Origin: Siphonodentalium dalli
Lineage: Eukaryota; Mollusca; Scaphopoda; Gadilida; Siphonodentaliidae
NCBI GenBank assembly: GCA_032622095.1
Contig: CP136068.1
Coordinates: 158,173,465 to 158,237,464 of the forward strand
DNA length: 64,000 bases
Direction: 5' to 3'
The position numbers and the translations under genes were made by a program. Below are positions 12,186-22,389 of this stretch, one piece after another (positions within the stretch are counted from its first letter, which is position 1; each line of letters begins with the position of its first letter). The notes under the pieces were generated by a model that did no database searches, was not told the origin of the DNA, and saw only the letters and a list, made by a program, of their open reading frames with translations.

Positions 12186-12444
12186 CTGCATTTCCTCCAA
12201 CAGTTCCGACACAGCTTCATTGGCCCACGTGATATTATTAGCGGAATTATGCGGAGAACGAATACGCATGAAATTAATATAAGTGAATAAACATGAATAG
12301 AGATCATATCAACAAAGCGTACTACATGCATGATATGTGAGTTAATGAAGGATTGTCATGGTCAAACACAATTCTAGATGATCGATCGTGCAATTATATA
12401 TATCGTAAATGAATACAATGTGGCAAAACGTAATGAGTAGATAT

Positions 12445-12705
12445 CAACCTTGGTGAAACGCAATGGGTTAATTGGTCGAGTCGACTCATTGTGCGGAAAC
12501 TCAGCGGGCAACATGGCTAGCTATGGCACAGAACTATGACGACAAATTGTCACCAAATTGCAACATAATACATTGTCACACCTACTATGCCATCGCAACT
12601 ATGATAAGTGTGTCAGCAGCCATTGTGCGGGGACGGAACATCGCAAAGACCTCATGCACAAGCAACAATAATAGCACAATACTCAAACCACACAGGTTGC
12701 ACAGC
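12445..12705 (+). repeat. Dispersed repeat family H, uninterrupted copy
   Basis: Landmarks are GAAACGCAATGGGTTAATTG, GTCGACTCATTGTGCGGAAA, CAACATGGCTAGCTATG, GACAAATTGTCACC and CACACCTACTATGCCATCGC. It provides the empty site for the Harbinger-like insertion at 21051-21719. The family itself is unclassified. Confidence 0.6.
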
Positions 12706-12810
12706 AGGGACTATATTCAATCACGCCTGGTCAAGTGGTCCTGCTAATGTGCTATGATGCGGTTGGGTCCTGCTGAATTGCCATGATGCTGTTAGGGCAA
12801 ACTGATGCTG

Positions 12811-12983
12811 TTAACCCTTTACCCAACAGAACGGTCCTGTGCCAATGCATTCTCTTATATATAAGAGAATACATTGGCTTAACACATATTAAAAATGATA
12901 AAATTGTCAAAGAATGTAGAAAAATATTATAAAAAATGTTTTTTTTAGGCCAATGCATTCTCTTGTATATATGCGAGGCGACC
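12811..12983 (+). mobile_element. piggyBac-like hairpin MITE, truncated copy
   Basis: It begins TTAA-CCCTTTACCCAACAGA like the full copies at 14.07, 23.04 and 56.37 kb. One hairpin is collapsed (GCCAATGCATTCTC directly back to back) and the copy stops inside the second hairpin at GCGAGGCGACCC. The LINE fragment at 12984 begins immediately afterwards, which suggests the break occurred on or after insertion. Confidence 0.7.
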
Positions 12984-13254
12984 CGTAGAAATTTGGGGGA
13001 ATGCGAAATCCTGTAACAGATTAATGACAATCCAGAAAAAGGCTTTAAATACTATAAATTTAAGAAGATACAGGAATCATACTGACCCCCTATTTGCAAA
13101 ATGGAAAATACTGAACATCCATGACTTATATACTTCAAGAGTAACCTTTTCGCTTTCTATTGCAGAAACAAAACATTACTACAATATCTCCTTCCTTACT
13201 TGGTATGGAAAAATAAAGGGAAAACTCGACATTCCAGAGACTTAGAAGAAAAAA
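12984..13254 (+). pseudogene. LINE ORF2 fragment (thumb / C-terminal region)
   Basis: The frame reads VEIWGNAKSCNRLMTIQKKA followed by LNTINLRRYRNHTDPLF and a W-ILNIHDLY motif. This is the well-conserved region downstream of the RT in CR1/L2-like LINEs (xWGN...QKKA-R-I...HT-PLF...L-I-DLY). The frame degenerates after about 13200. A LINE-like 3' tail with AATAAATTAATAAATTAAT is seen near 13640, so the retrocopy may run to about 13685. The endonuclease, the RT core and the zinc knuckle are absent. Confidence 0.7.
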
Positions 13255-13689
13255 AATCCCGAACTGCATTAAGTTTTCTTTTGCCGTTTCACGCCATTCC
13301 ACATAAATGGAATTTATTAAAGTCAAATATACGTTCTATCTAATCAAGAAATTCTTTCAAAAACAGTCTTTCAGATTCTACAGACAGTTCAATGCAGTAA
13401 ACATATTGTCCCGACTGCAAACATTAGTTGAATAATTAGTTTACGATTACTTTTCACTGAAAACAAACAAAACAACCATTCATAGAACTAATTTATCTTT
13501 TGTTTATTGCACAGTGACTCAGCACTGATGTATGTGTAGCTGAAAGGGTGGGATCGGAAGACGACTGAATAGTCATATCCCTCCCCATCAGATATCGGTG
13601 TTTATTCAATATGTATTGTTATAATTGTACAGTTATCTCATGAATAAATTAATAAATTAATATAAATTTGAATTTGAATTCAAATACAA

Positions 13690-14070
13690 CCATTATTGCC
13701 GAGCGTACATCTTTTCACCATGCACTCGTGGTATTGTGGTTTTAACCACTCGCCAAAATACTATGGGTGTATTATATATCTAAACAAAAAGTCCGGGAAG
13801 TTCCATTTACCCCCTTACTGGGTTGGAACTGTTCACGTGGTATATCACGTGGTGTATCAACCTACTCTATGTTTTTTGACTTAATCCTTTATATATACTA
13901 AATAAGCATTTAAGTAGTTATCTCATATGAAATGTTCAGGTACTAAGTTCAACAAACTTATTATCTAAACATTTCCCTCAAGTTCAAGTTTCAAGTTCAC
14001 TAAAGTTTATTATATAATCAATGACACTGATATACATATACACACATCAGGCCATGTTGAAGCAGAGCTT
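13690..14070. other. No gene recognised; fragment of a 50-kb-region satellite
   Basis: The stretch contains AAATGTTCAGGTACTAAGTTC and related bases resembling the ~75-bp tandem repeat at 50.1-50.7 kb. Nothing else was recognised. Confidence 0.4.
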
Positions 14071-14071
14071 G

Positions 14072-14471
14072 TTAACCCTTTACCCAACAAACCGGCCAAA
14101 ACCGGCCAAATAAAGCTTCAACAGCCTAAAATATCTTCGGTCTGTCTCAATAGAACCATACAAATATGGATATCATTGGAACCGGCACCTTGACCACATT
14201 GTGATAGTTACAGTTATGCCCTGTGCCAATGCATTATCTTATATATGCGAGTCGACCATAGGTCGCCTCGCATATATAAGAGAATGCATTGGCTTAAACA
14301 AAATCTTTTTTTAACACTTTTTACCATTTTTTCTTACATTCTTTAACAATTTTATAATTTTTAATGTGTTAAGCCAATGCATTCTCTTATATATGCGAGG
14401 CGACCTATGGTCGACTCGCATATATAAGAGAATGCATTGGCACAGGGCCGTTCTGTTGGGATAAGGGTTAA
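14072..14471 (+). mobile_element. piggyBac-like hairpin MITE, full copy
   Basis: The copy is bounded by TTAA at both ends (14072 and 14468) with inverted termini CCCTTTACCCAACA and its complement near 14452-14467. TTAA target sites with CCC-starting termini are the piggyBac signature. Inside are a unique ~130-bp segment with CCGGCCAAAACCGGCC, then two ~75-bp near-perfect hairpins (about 14222-14293 and 14372-14443) in mirror orientation, separated by an AT-rich spacer. Each hairpin is GCCAATGCATTCTCTTATAT, then GCGAG, then a GTCGACC/GGTCGCC centre, and back again. No coding capacity. Confidence 0.8.
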
Positions 14472-14474
14472 TAT

Positions 14475-15055
14475 TGACGGGCCCTCGTGTTAATACATTC
14501 TTCACATTCATTCATATACTTATACTTATACTAGGGGTGCTGTTTATGGAGAAGAAAAATGTGTTCCTGTACAAAGTGTAGATCAGAGTGAGAAATAATA
14601 AGGTATCATGACAATAGGTGGTGTGGTTCTGGGGGGGGGGGGGGGGTCAGCTTAATATTATGCTGTTCGTATCTTCAATTTTGATTTAATTTATATACTA
14701 ATTACTATGATTCACGTGATATGCTAATGCTTTGTATCTTTGGTGATTTTGTTAATGCTGTGTATCTTTGGTGATTTGAATATTACAATGTCTTCGTTTC
14801 GCCGGTGTAGGTATGTATATGGTCAAGATTTAGGTTATGTTTGGCAATTTATTGTTTGGAATTTGTTTAGCTTATGGATGTGGATTCTTGTGACTATAAT
14901 GTAACACATATATTGTGTCTTATATTGTAATTTTTGGTAGTGTTGTGGGTATCAAGTTTACGAAAAAACTGGCTACTGGGCAAACAACGCAGAGCTCGTG
15001 GGAAAAGAAAAAAATAAGAGGAATGTAGGTTTAATATTAAATATTAGATAATTAT
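14475..15055. other. No gene recognised; contains a long G run
   Basis: AT-rich DNA with an uninterrupted G tract of about 17 bases at 14631-14647. No exon or known repeat was identified. Confidence 0.4.
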
Positions 15056-15059
15056 GTTA

Positions 15060-17950
15060 TAATATTCCTTTATTTTTCCAATAGCTCGGCTCGGTGACCA
15101 CTTATAATAAAGCAACTATGTGTTGTACTTATTTGTGAAGTACTCCTTCATATATTTAGGATAGGTTTGGTCAATTTCAATTCGGAGCTTTCAGTCACTT
15201 GGGAGTTCGTTCCTAAAAACCATTCTCTGGTTGATATATTTATCCTTGCTTTAGTTGTATTCACAATATATATTTGAGTTTGCCTTAAATCGAGTGATTA
15301 TGATTATGAATGTCATTCAGCTCAGTGAACAGTTTTGGGAGTTTCTTCTGATGAACGTCGTGTAAAATTTTAATCACCTGCATATTTCCGATATCCATAA
15401 TTAATAATAGATTGTTTTCTTTACAGATATTATTACCATTTACTTTTCTATAGCATAAGGTTGCTATTGATTTATTCTGTATTTTTTCAAGTTCTTCTAG
15501 ATTGTTTTTGTCAGATGAGGAAGAATAAGAGTAGAATAACTATTCTTCGTGGTTTTCCTTGGAACCAATTCACTGACTTTAATTTGCTCATTATTCCTAG
15601 GTTTCTGGAACGTTTTGAGGTGATTGCATCAATATGTATATCCCAGCACCAATTTTCTTCATATGTTACAATGTTTATACCAAGGACTTTTGTGCGTTTA
15701 TTACTCCTCCTTTAGTTTCTAGTTCAGGTAATAGAATGTTCTTTTTAAGGTCAATATTTGTAAAAAAAACAAACAAACAAAAAAAGCATATAGGTAGTTT
15801 TTTCAAGACTGAGTGATAGTTTGTTAACCGAGAACCATTCACACAGTTTATTCATCTCAGTGTTCACTTTATCATACAGCCAGGGATGTGGCTAGAGGGG
15901 GGTGTGGGGGTGTCTCACCCCCAGCAGAGAGCTATATTTTCAATAGTTGGAAATTCCTAATTTCAGGTAAAAACAATTTATTGGGGGGAATTTATTGTTT
16001 TTCGACCAATATTTGCATATGTTCCTATTTTTTGTCAACAATTTTGACAGAAATGGACATCAGTTGGAAATTTTCCAACCTTAAGGAGGTGACAGGTTGG
16101 AAATTTCCAACACTTGGAAAGCTTGTGTCCTGGTCCCTCCCCCGTGGCCAGTCAAAAACTTCTAGTTAATTTAAGAAAACAATATTGTCATACAATTGGT
16201 CAACATTGTCATTGGAATTGTCATCAGTTGGAAATTTTCCAACCTAAGTGGGGGTGTAGGGTTTGAAATTTCCAACAGTAGGAAGGCTTGAGGCTACTCT
16301 AGATGTTAGGATTTTGCGATTTTCTTGTTCAGATTTCAAAATTTTCGCACACCGGGCCGAACCATGGTCGGCCCGGTGTGTCATTGCCCCATCCACATGG
16401 CCAATACAAAACTGGAAATTAGTTTAGCAAAACAATATTTTACTACATTTGGTCAACTTGTAGACATAAATGTTCATCAGTTGAAGAATTTTCCAACCTG
16501 AGGGGGAGCATGAAGATTGAAATTTCCAACACTAGGAAAGCTTCAGTTGAGGCCAGTCTAGATGCTAGGATTTGCGATTTTCTTGTATAGTTTTCAAAAT
16601 TTTCTCACACCGGGCCGAACAACCATGGTCGGCCCGGTGTTTCCTGGTCTGTTGTCGGTAGCTGTGTGCATTTGTCTGGAATTAGATCACTAGTTGTTTT
16701 TTTGGGGGCAATTTTCAGGTTAAAATATCTTAATGTTCTCATACTGGGAAAATAGAAGCATGGCTTATGGATATATAGGAATTAGGCCTGAACATGAGGT
16801 ACAAGGGGGGTGCAAATGGAATTATGCAAAAAGTTGTGTTGGTGTGATTCCGACTCAAGGGGGGGGGGGGGGTGCAGTTGGAAATTCCTAAGGTTGACAC
16901 CCCCAGCGGAGACCCTCTAGCCACATCCCTGCATACAGCCTTCCAATGTCACTATTTGAATAAAAGGTATTAGTATCACAAGCAAAGAGTATCAATTTCA
17001 AATCTTTACACATGTTAGGCAAATCATTCATGTATATGAGAACGAGAAGGGGGCCAAGTATGGTCCATGAGGAACCCCACAGGAAATAGGTATCTGGCTA
17101 GCTATATAACCATCACATTGTACTAATTGCTTCCTATTCGATAATTAGTTACAAAACCAAGTCAGTGCAACTCTCTACATCCATAATGTTCAACTTAGCT
17201 AACCATTATTTTATGACTCATTGTATCAAAAGCTTCTGAAAAGACTCCAATTGTAGTTTCCTTTATGTCAAGCGCCCCAGTATTTGTTTTCCAATAAATC
17301 AGTTAGTACAAGCACCATGGAGTGGTTCTTTCTAAAACCATATTAACTGTCATAAAATACTATATTTTCTAAGTAGTTACTTAATCTATCATACATTAGA
17401 TTTTCAATAAACTGGTAATACAGATACTGGTATATAGTTACTCGTAGTTGTTGGGTCTTTAGCTTTATAATTAGGTATGAATTTAGCTATTGTCATAAGG
17501 TTTGGCAATACACCCTGACCAATGGAATTATTGCATAAATTTGCGAGAATCTAATGAAGAGTTCGTAGCTTTGTTTTAAGATAGAGCATTTGAGAGCATC
17601 AATGCCAGCAGCCTTTTTTGAGCTGATATTCAGAATCCGCATAAATTCAAGTTCATTCGTTGGGTGAATGAACAATGAAGAAGTATTTGATTGTTTCAGG
17701 TAGTCAGTTGCATTTTGTTCAGATTTGATTGTTTCAGCAAAATATTCATTGAATTCTGATGCAATAATCTTTCGATCACTTATGTATTTATTCTCGTATA
17801 GGAATTCTCTTGTGGTGCTTTCATCTGTTTTTATTTAGAATATTTTTTAGGAATTTCCAGGTGGTATTTATATTTCCTTCATATTGCTATATAAATATGC
17901 TATGATTTTAGCATATTCCTATATGTCATATTTATCGTTATTATATAATT
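15060..17950 (-). pseudogene. LINE (CR1/L2-like) reverse-transcriptase pseudogene, split by a hAT-like insertion
   Basis: Read on the minus strand, pieces of a LINE RT appear in the right order. FNEYFAETIK and FIHPTNELEFMRIL-KKAAGID lie near 17790-17580, and TIAKFIPNYK-SNYIPVSVLP near 17490-17410. GFRKNHS lies near 17340, CGVPHGPYLAP near 17080, and FACDTNTF near 16955 in place of the catalytic FADDT. After the 15881-16931 insertion come DKVNTEMNKLCEWFSVNKLS and NWCWDIHID. Many stops and frameshifts make it inactive, and the catalytic Asp pair is damaged (A-C-D). Endonuclease and 5' UTR were not seen. Confidence 0.8.
15881..16931. mobile_element. hAT-like non-autonomous transposon inserted in the LINE
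   Basis: The ends are inverted: CAGGGATGTGGCTAGAGG at 15881 and its complement ending at 16931. The element is flanked by an exact 8-bp duplication, CATACAGC (15873-15880 and 16932-16939). An 8-bp duplication with CAGGG termini is the hAT signature. Removing the element restores the LINE reading across the junction. The interior carries several TTGGAAATTTTCCAAC palindromes, two CACACCGGGCCGAAC...GTCGGCCCGGTGT stem-loops (about 16345 and 16610), and a poly-G run near 16860. There is no transposase. Related remnants are at 58.98-59.33 and 62.70-63.14 kb. Confidence 0.85.
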
Positions 17951-18185
17951 AACTAGAACCCCTTCGCATCTGTATGCACTCGTCTGATTTTATCACCTTA
18001 ACAACCCTCCAAATGAATAATAAACCATTCCGATGTACACTTTTAACTGACTGGGAGAGTCAATTTGCTATAGAACAGGTTATATTTCTTGTGGCCTACC
18101 AATTAAAATGTCTTCAACTTACAAGAAGTCAGAACATCGGAAGTCTAAACAACGGTTGGCAAAAGTTGCAGAGTTCTAAGGGTTA
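17950..18185 (+). repeat. Dispersed repeat shared with 50.69-50.83 kb
   Basis: Shared stretches include ACCATTCCG(A/G)TGTACACTTTT followed by GACTGG and a Leu/Thr-like frame. The open frame at 17974-18186 is repeat-derived and I do not call it a gene. Confidence 0.5.
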
Positions 18186-18189
18186 ATGA

Positions 18190-18463
18190 CTCAATAATCA
18201 GCACCATGCGCATCCAAGTCGTCAAAGAAAGACGTAGATACTCACATGGGCAGGTCGGAGATGTATACTCGTAAATACTCACATGGGCAGGTCGAAGATG
18301 TATAGTCGTAAATACGCACATGGACAAGTTCGAGATGTATAGTCTTAAATAATAACATAGACAGGTCGGAGATGTGTAGTCGTAAATAATAACATGGGCA
18401 GGTCGGAGATGTATAAATACTCACATCGGCAGGTCGGAGATGTATATACATATAAATACTCAC
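18190..18463 (-). repeat. Minisatellite made of the end of exon A3 plus its splice donor
   Basis: On the minus strand about six tandem units of 30-39 bp read TACATCTCCGACCTGCCCAT then GTGAGTATTTA. The first part is the last ~20 coding bases of the adjacent CBM14 exon and the second is its 5' splice site. At least four extra copies keep a GTGAGT- or GTGCGT-type donor and two have changed to GTTATT. The array starts at the real donor and extends into the intron, so it grew from that junction. Confidence 0.85.
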
Positions 18464-18637
18464 ATGGGCAGGTCGGAGATGTATAGTCACATATCCCGAT
18501 GATATCATTCCACACAAGTTCAGGTGGATTACAATTGTATCTGTATGTGTATCCGTTAGAACAGGTAATCCATCCGTTGCACTTGGCACAGTCCTGGTAG
18601 TCGCCATTGGCCATCCCATCACAATCCACTATACAAT
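18464..18637 (-). CDS. Gene A exon 3: CBM14 (peritrophin-A) chitin-binding domain
   Basis: On the minus strand the exon starts after TTTCACAG and ends before GTGAGTAT, length 174 bp. Entry phase 1 joins the last base of exon A2 and gives D-CIVDCDGMANGDYQDC. The domain continues C-NGWITCSNG-YTYRYNC and LVWNDIIGIC-DYTSPTC, with eight cysteines and the C-NGW-C-NG...C-P...VWN core of CBM14. Such domains bind chitin and are common in secreted matrix, mucus and cuticle proteins. Exit phase is 1, so the exon is symmetric. The paralogue is 44738-44911. Exons downstream of it were not found. Confidence 0.8.
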
Positions 18638-18888
18638 CTGTGAAATGGAGAAACGCTTTTTACAAGAACCAGCGAAACCAATATTAAAATATTGTATAAC
18701 AATAAACCGACGACACACACACCACTTTAACCATTTCTTGTAGTCAAACCTCGGCTTACACTTTTAGTTGGTATGTAATAGACTATATCCGCTCGGGTGT
18801 TAGCTTCCATATCGACCCATAGGCTGTGGTAAACTCATGCCACATAATATTATAATTATGTATAAGAACCATTAGGAAAAACTCATAC

Positions 18889-19471
18889 CTGTTGTTGGCG
18901 ACGTCGTATCCAGTTTAGCTGTTGTTGGCGACGTTGTATCCTGTTTACCTGTTGTCGGTGAGCCTGCATCCGGTTTACTTGTTGTCGGTGAGCTTGCATC
19001 CAGTTTAGCTGTTGTTGTCGATGTTGTATCCAGTTTGCCTGTTGTCGATGTTGTATCCAGTTTAGTTGTTGTTGGCGACATGTTATCCAGTTTACCTGTT
19101 GTCGGTGAGCTTGCATCCAGTTTAGCTGTTGTTTGTGAGCTTGCATCCAGTTCACCTGTTGTTGTAGACGTTGTATCCACTTTAGCTGTTGTTGGCGACG
19201 TTGTATCCACTTCAGCTGTTGTTGGCGACGTTGTATTCAGTTTACCTGTAACAGTTGTCTGTGATACTGCATCCAGTGCACCTGTTGTTGGCGACGTATC
19301 CAGCTTAGCTGTTGTTGTAGACATTGTGTCCAATTTAGCTGTAACAGTTGTTGGCGACATAGCATCCAGTTTACCTGTTGTCCGCCAGCTTGTATTTAAT
19401 GACGTACACTCACGTTTCCTTATAAATGCACACTCGTCACATTTCCTCGGTGACGCAGTGGTTTTGCAGAG
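18889..19471 (-). CDS. Gene A exon 2: Cys-containing stem plus Thr/Ser-rich mucin repeats
   Basis: The exon is bounded on the minus strand by TTTTCACAG and by a strong donor CAG-GTATGAG (583 bp; phase 0 in, phase 1 out). It begins LCKTTASPRKCDECAFIRKR, matching the start of exon B2 (LCTQVPSLPRCQECSLDKRR), with Cys spacing kept. Then come about 16 imperfect ten-residue repeats of the type TSPTTAKLDT, rich in potential O-glycosylation sites. It is a mucin-like linker between the PAN-like exon and the CBM14 exon, so the product is probably extracellular and extended. The plus-strand frame over the same bases is its shadow. Confidence 0.75.
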
Positions 19472-19474
19472 CTG

Positions 19475-20485
19475 TGAAAATGGAAATCATGTAATTTCGC
19501 TGATCATATAAACAACTCTATACGCGCGAAAATATTCCATAAACCTCATTACGTGCACTGTTTAACGTGATGTGAAACACTCCGGTATGGTGATCAAATA
19601 GAAATGGAGAATAATCTTGTTCAAAGTAGTTATTTTTACAAATATTATATCCAAATTGACAACACACACTGTCCTTCTTATATAATAATTAAATGCAGTG
19701 ACTCTTGATGTCGAAATCATTTTCGTTAATTTATCGCCGATATATGCGTCCCGAATCGAGTAGTAAATATTTACAATTGAGCGTAGTTCCGACGATGGTT
19801 TCTATGGAGTGGTACGTACCGGACGAATTGCCTGAGATTTTCGGCGATGTCAGTAGAATACCACATTCCTCCTGTTGGCACAGTGCCTGAATATTAACTG
19901 ATCAGTTCCATTCAACCGAACAAGTCCATAATATGTCTTTAACAATTAAGTGATAAGTTTATCCGAACAAGGTGATTTGCTAATACTGGCGGTTATGTGT
20001 GTTGCTGAAAACGACCAGCCATCACCACAGATAGTGTGTCATCTATGAAATAAACCAGCTGGTTTATAACATGAATCATGCTAGTGAATATCACCTTGTT
20101 ACACAATAATAGTCACAGTTCACTTAAATGTGAAAAAATTGATTTTCGATGAAATATATAGTATATATGCATGGGGTGAAAGGAATCTCGTTCTATTTAC
20201 TGGTATAACAAATATGCAATGTGATGTGTTCAATCCTTTCTTCGCTAGATGACTTCTCCAATCTATTATAAAGTTATACATTGGAATGGTATGTTATTCA
20301 TCTAGACGAAGTTCATGGAATATAAGTATATAACAGACACGAGAACGTATAAAGAGCAAATGGATTTATAGGTAGAACATGTTCAAGTAAAGTTCAACAA
20401 ACGGATTGTGGATTTGTTATATGATGTGTCCAAAGGGAAGAACTCGTCATTTTTCCTTTATTAAAGAATTGATTGATCGCGACAC
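19475..20485 (-). other. Part of gene A intron 1, no feature recognised
   Basis: The interval between the exon A2 acceptor and the dispersed repeat at 20486 contains AT-rich DNA only. The frame at 19705-19890 has no domain and no matching paralogue in gene B's intron. Confidence 0.45.
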
Positions 20486-20660
20486 AATAGCTGTGGGCAC
20501 ACGTACCACAGTAGCGATGGCATATTAGATGTAACAATTTATGATGGTGGAGTTTTGTGACAATTGTCGTCATTATTACTGTCATAGCTAGCCATGTTGC
20601 CCGCTGATTTTCCGCACAATGAGTCGACTGGACAAATTAACCCATTGCGTTTCACCAAGA
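20486..20660 (-). repeat. Dispersed repeat family H, copy in gene A intron 1
   Basis: Read on the minus strand it gives GTCGACTCATTGTGCGGAAA, CAACATGGCTAGCTATGAC and GCCATCGCTACTGTGGTACG, the landmarks of the copy at 12.45-12.70 kb. Confidence 0.6.
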
Positions 20661-20964
20661 TTGATATCTATTCAATACGTTTGCTGCATTATATTCTCTA
20701 CGATATATATATTTGCAAGATGGATTGTCCAGAATTGTGTTTGACCGTGGCAATTCCTCATTCATTCCCATATCATGCACGTAGTCCGTTTTATTTATAT
20801 GATCTCAATGCATGTGTATCTACGTACATTAATTTCATGTGTATTAAGAAAGTTCCCCAATTGCGTGTTTTATTTTGCGACATTTGCGTGTTGAGTAGAG
20901 ATCAACAGCGACTAGACATTCAGGTAGATCGATAAATCCTTGAGAGATCAACCGCGACGCTGGT

Positions 20965-21795
20965 AGAGATTGGTAGACTCATTGTGAGAATATGCAGCGG
21001 GCGACATGGCTAGCTATTGCATTGTTATTATAACGACAAATTGTCACTAAGTGCCACCGCACACGCTGCGAGTAAAATCGTAAGTGGGGAAAATCGCAGG
21101 TGGAGAAAAGTGACTTGCCCGCAGACGCAACGGCGCTGCGATGTATGCAGCTACGATTGTATCCACGTGATCGATCACATGATAGCAAAATGTTATATCA
21201 CATTCTCCGCATTATGCAATTATATACATCATGGCATGTATCTCAATTTTCTAAACTAACAAGTTGAACTTGAAAGTTCAAGTGAAATTGAATATTTTTT
21301 ATTTTGACATTTTTTAACCTGTCAACTCCACAGCTGCCGCAATTTCAACAATTGCGTCAGCCCTCTTCTCCTTGTCTGTATAGCAGATGGCTGATATGTG
21401 ATATAGGCCTGCACTCCCTGCCGTGCCACATCTCCACCAATGTGGCCTCGTTTTTGTAAGTCCAAAAAGTTTGTGAACATTGCGCCATTTTTGAATTTTG
21501 TCTTTTCGTGGTATTTACAACATGACCAGTGCGACAATGGTCATGTGACAGCTACGATCGCGCGCGTTGCCAAGGTCACGCCACGATGTTCCTGGTAAAA
21601 AATCAAACAGTGCTTGATCGCTACGATTTGGCTACGATATTGTCGTGGGCATGCGCATTGGATGCTCCACCTGCGATTTTACCCACTTACGATTTTAATC
21701 GCAGCGTGTGCGGTGGCACTAAATTCCATCATAATAAATTATCACACCTACTATGGCATCGCTACTGTGGTATGTGTGTCTACAGCCACTAACTG
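20965..21795 (+). repeat. Dispersed repeat family H, copy split by a Harbinger-like element
   Basis: The left part (20965-21050) has GACATGGCTAGCTATTG and ACGACAAATTGTCACTAA. The right part (21720-21795) resumes with TAAATTCCATCATAATAAAT and CACACCTACTATGGCATCGC. Joined, they match the uninterrupted copies at 12.5 and 20.5 kb. Confidence 0.65.
21051..21719. mobile_element. PIF/Harbinger-like non-autonomous element
   Basis: The terminal inverted repeats are about 55 bp: GTGCCACCGCACACGCTGCG at 21051 and its exact complement ending at 21719, with the next ~35 bp also inverted. It is flanked by TAA on both sides (21048-21050 and 21720-21722). A 3-bp TAA duplication fits PIF/Harbinger. The empty site is present in other copies of the host repeat. 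A 71-aa minus frame at 21322-21537 lies inside, but I do not recognise it as a transposase. Confidence 0.8.
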
Positions 21796-21954
21796 ATCAC
21801 GGTAACGGACAACAAAATAGCAGGGCCGGGAACTGAGATCATAATTTTCTCGAGAAAAAAAACGGCAAGTTGTCTCAGATTGACGCGAGTCCTCATCGTT
21901 TTCTTCATGTGTTTAACAATTTCATGACGGGAGCTGCGCTAGCGCAACGTTAAA

Positions 21955-22350
21955 TGCCATGTGCCAATGTATTCTCTTATATATGCGTCCGCTCGCATAT
22001 ATAGGAGAATGAATTGGCCTAACAATTTTGTATCATTTGCTTCTTATATTCTTTAACAGTTTTTATCAGTTTTTATCATTTTTTCCTACATTCTAATACA
22101 ATTTTTATTAGTTTTTCTTACATTTTGTTTACAATTTTATCACTTTTTCTTACATTTTTTAATCAATTTGATCATTTGTTATCATTATTTATTACATTGT
22201 TTCACAATTTTTTATCATTTTATTATTTTGTTTCTTAACAATTATAAAAAATGATATAAAATTTCTTAGGCCAATGCATTTTCCTATATATGCGAGCGAC
22301 GCAATGAATGTTCCGACTCGCATATATAAGAGAATGCATTGGCACATGGT
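21955..22350. mobile_element. Hairpin MITE, diverged relative of the piggyBac-like family
   Basis: Two hairpins (about 21961-22018 and 22270-22345) carry the family core GCCAATG-ATTCTCTTATAT / ATATAAGAGAATGCATTGGC. They enclose ~250 bp of T-rich sequence with repeated TTTTTATCATTTTTTCTTAC phrases. The outer ends ATGCCATGTGCC and GGCACATGG are inverted. The CCCTTTACCC termini of the classical copies are missing. The sequence after it (ATCAGGAAGCTCCAGTC) resembles that after the copy at 51.37 kb, so the true repeat is longer. Confidence 0.65.
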
Positions 22351-22389
22351 TTTCGCAAAAAAATCAGGAAGCTCCAGTCATGAAAGGGA

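Noticed and set aside
19035-19511. 158-codon Val/Ser-rich plus-strand frame
   Set aside because: Antisense shadow of mucin exon A2, which has matching splice sites, phase and a paralogue.
21322-21537. 71-codon minus frame as Harbinger transposase or nuclease
   Set aside because: No DDE or helix-turn-helix motif that I can see; the element is only 669 bp.
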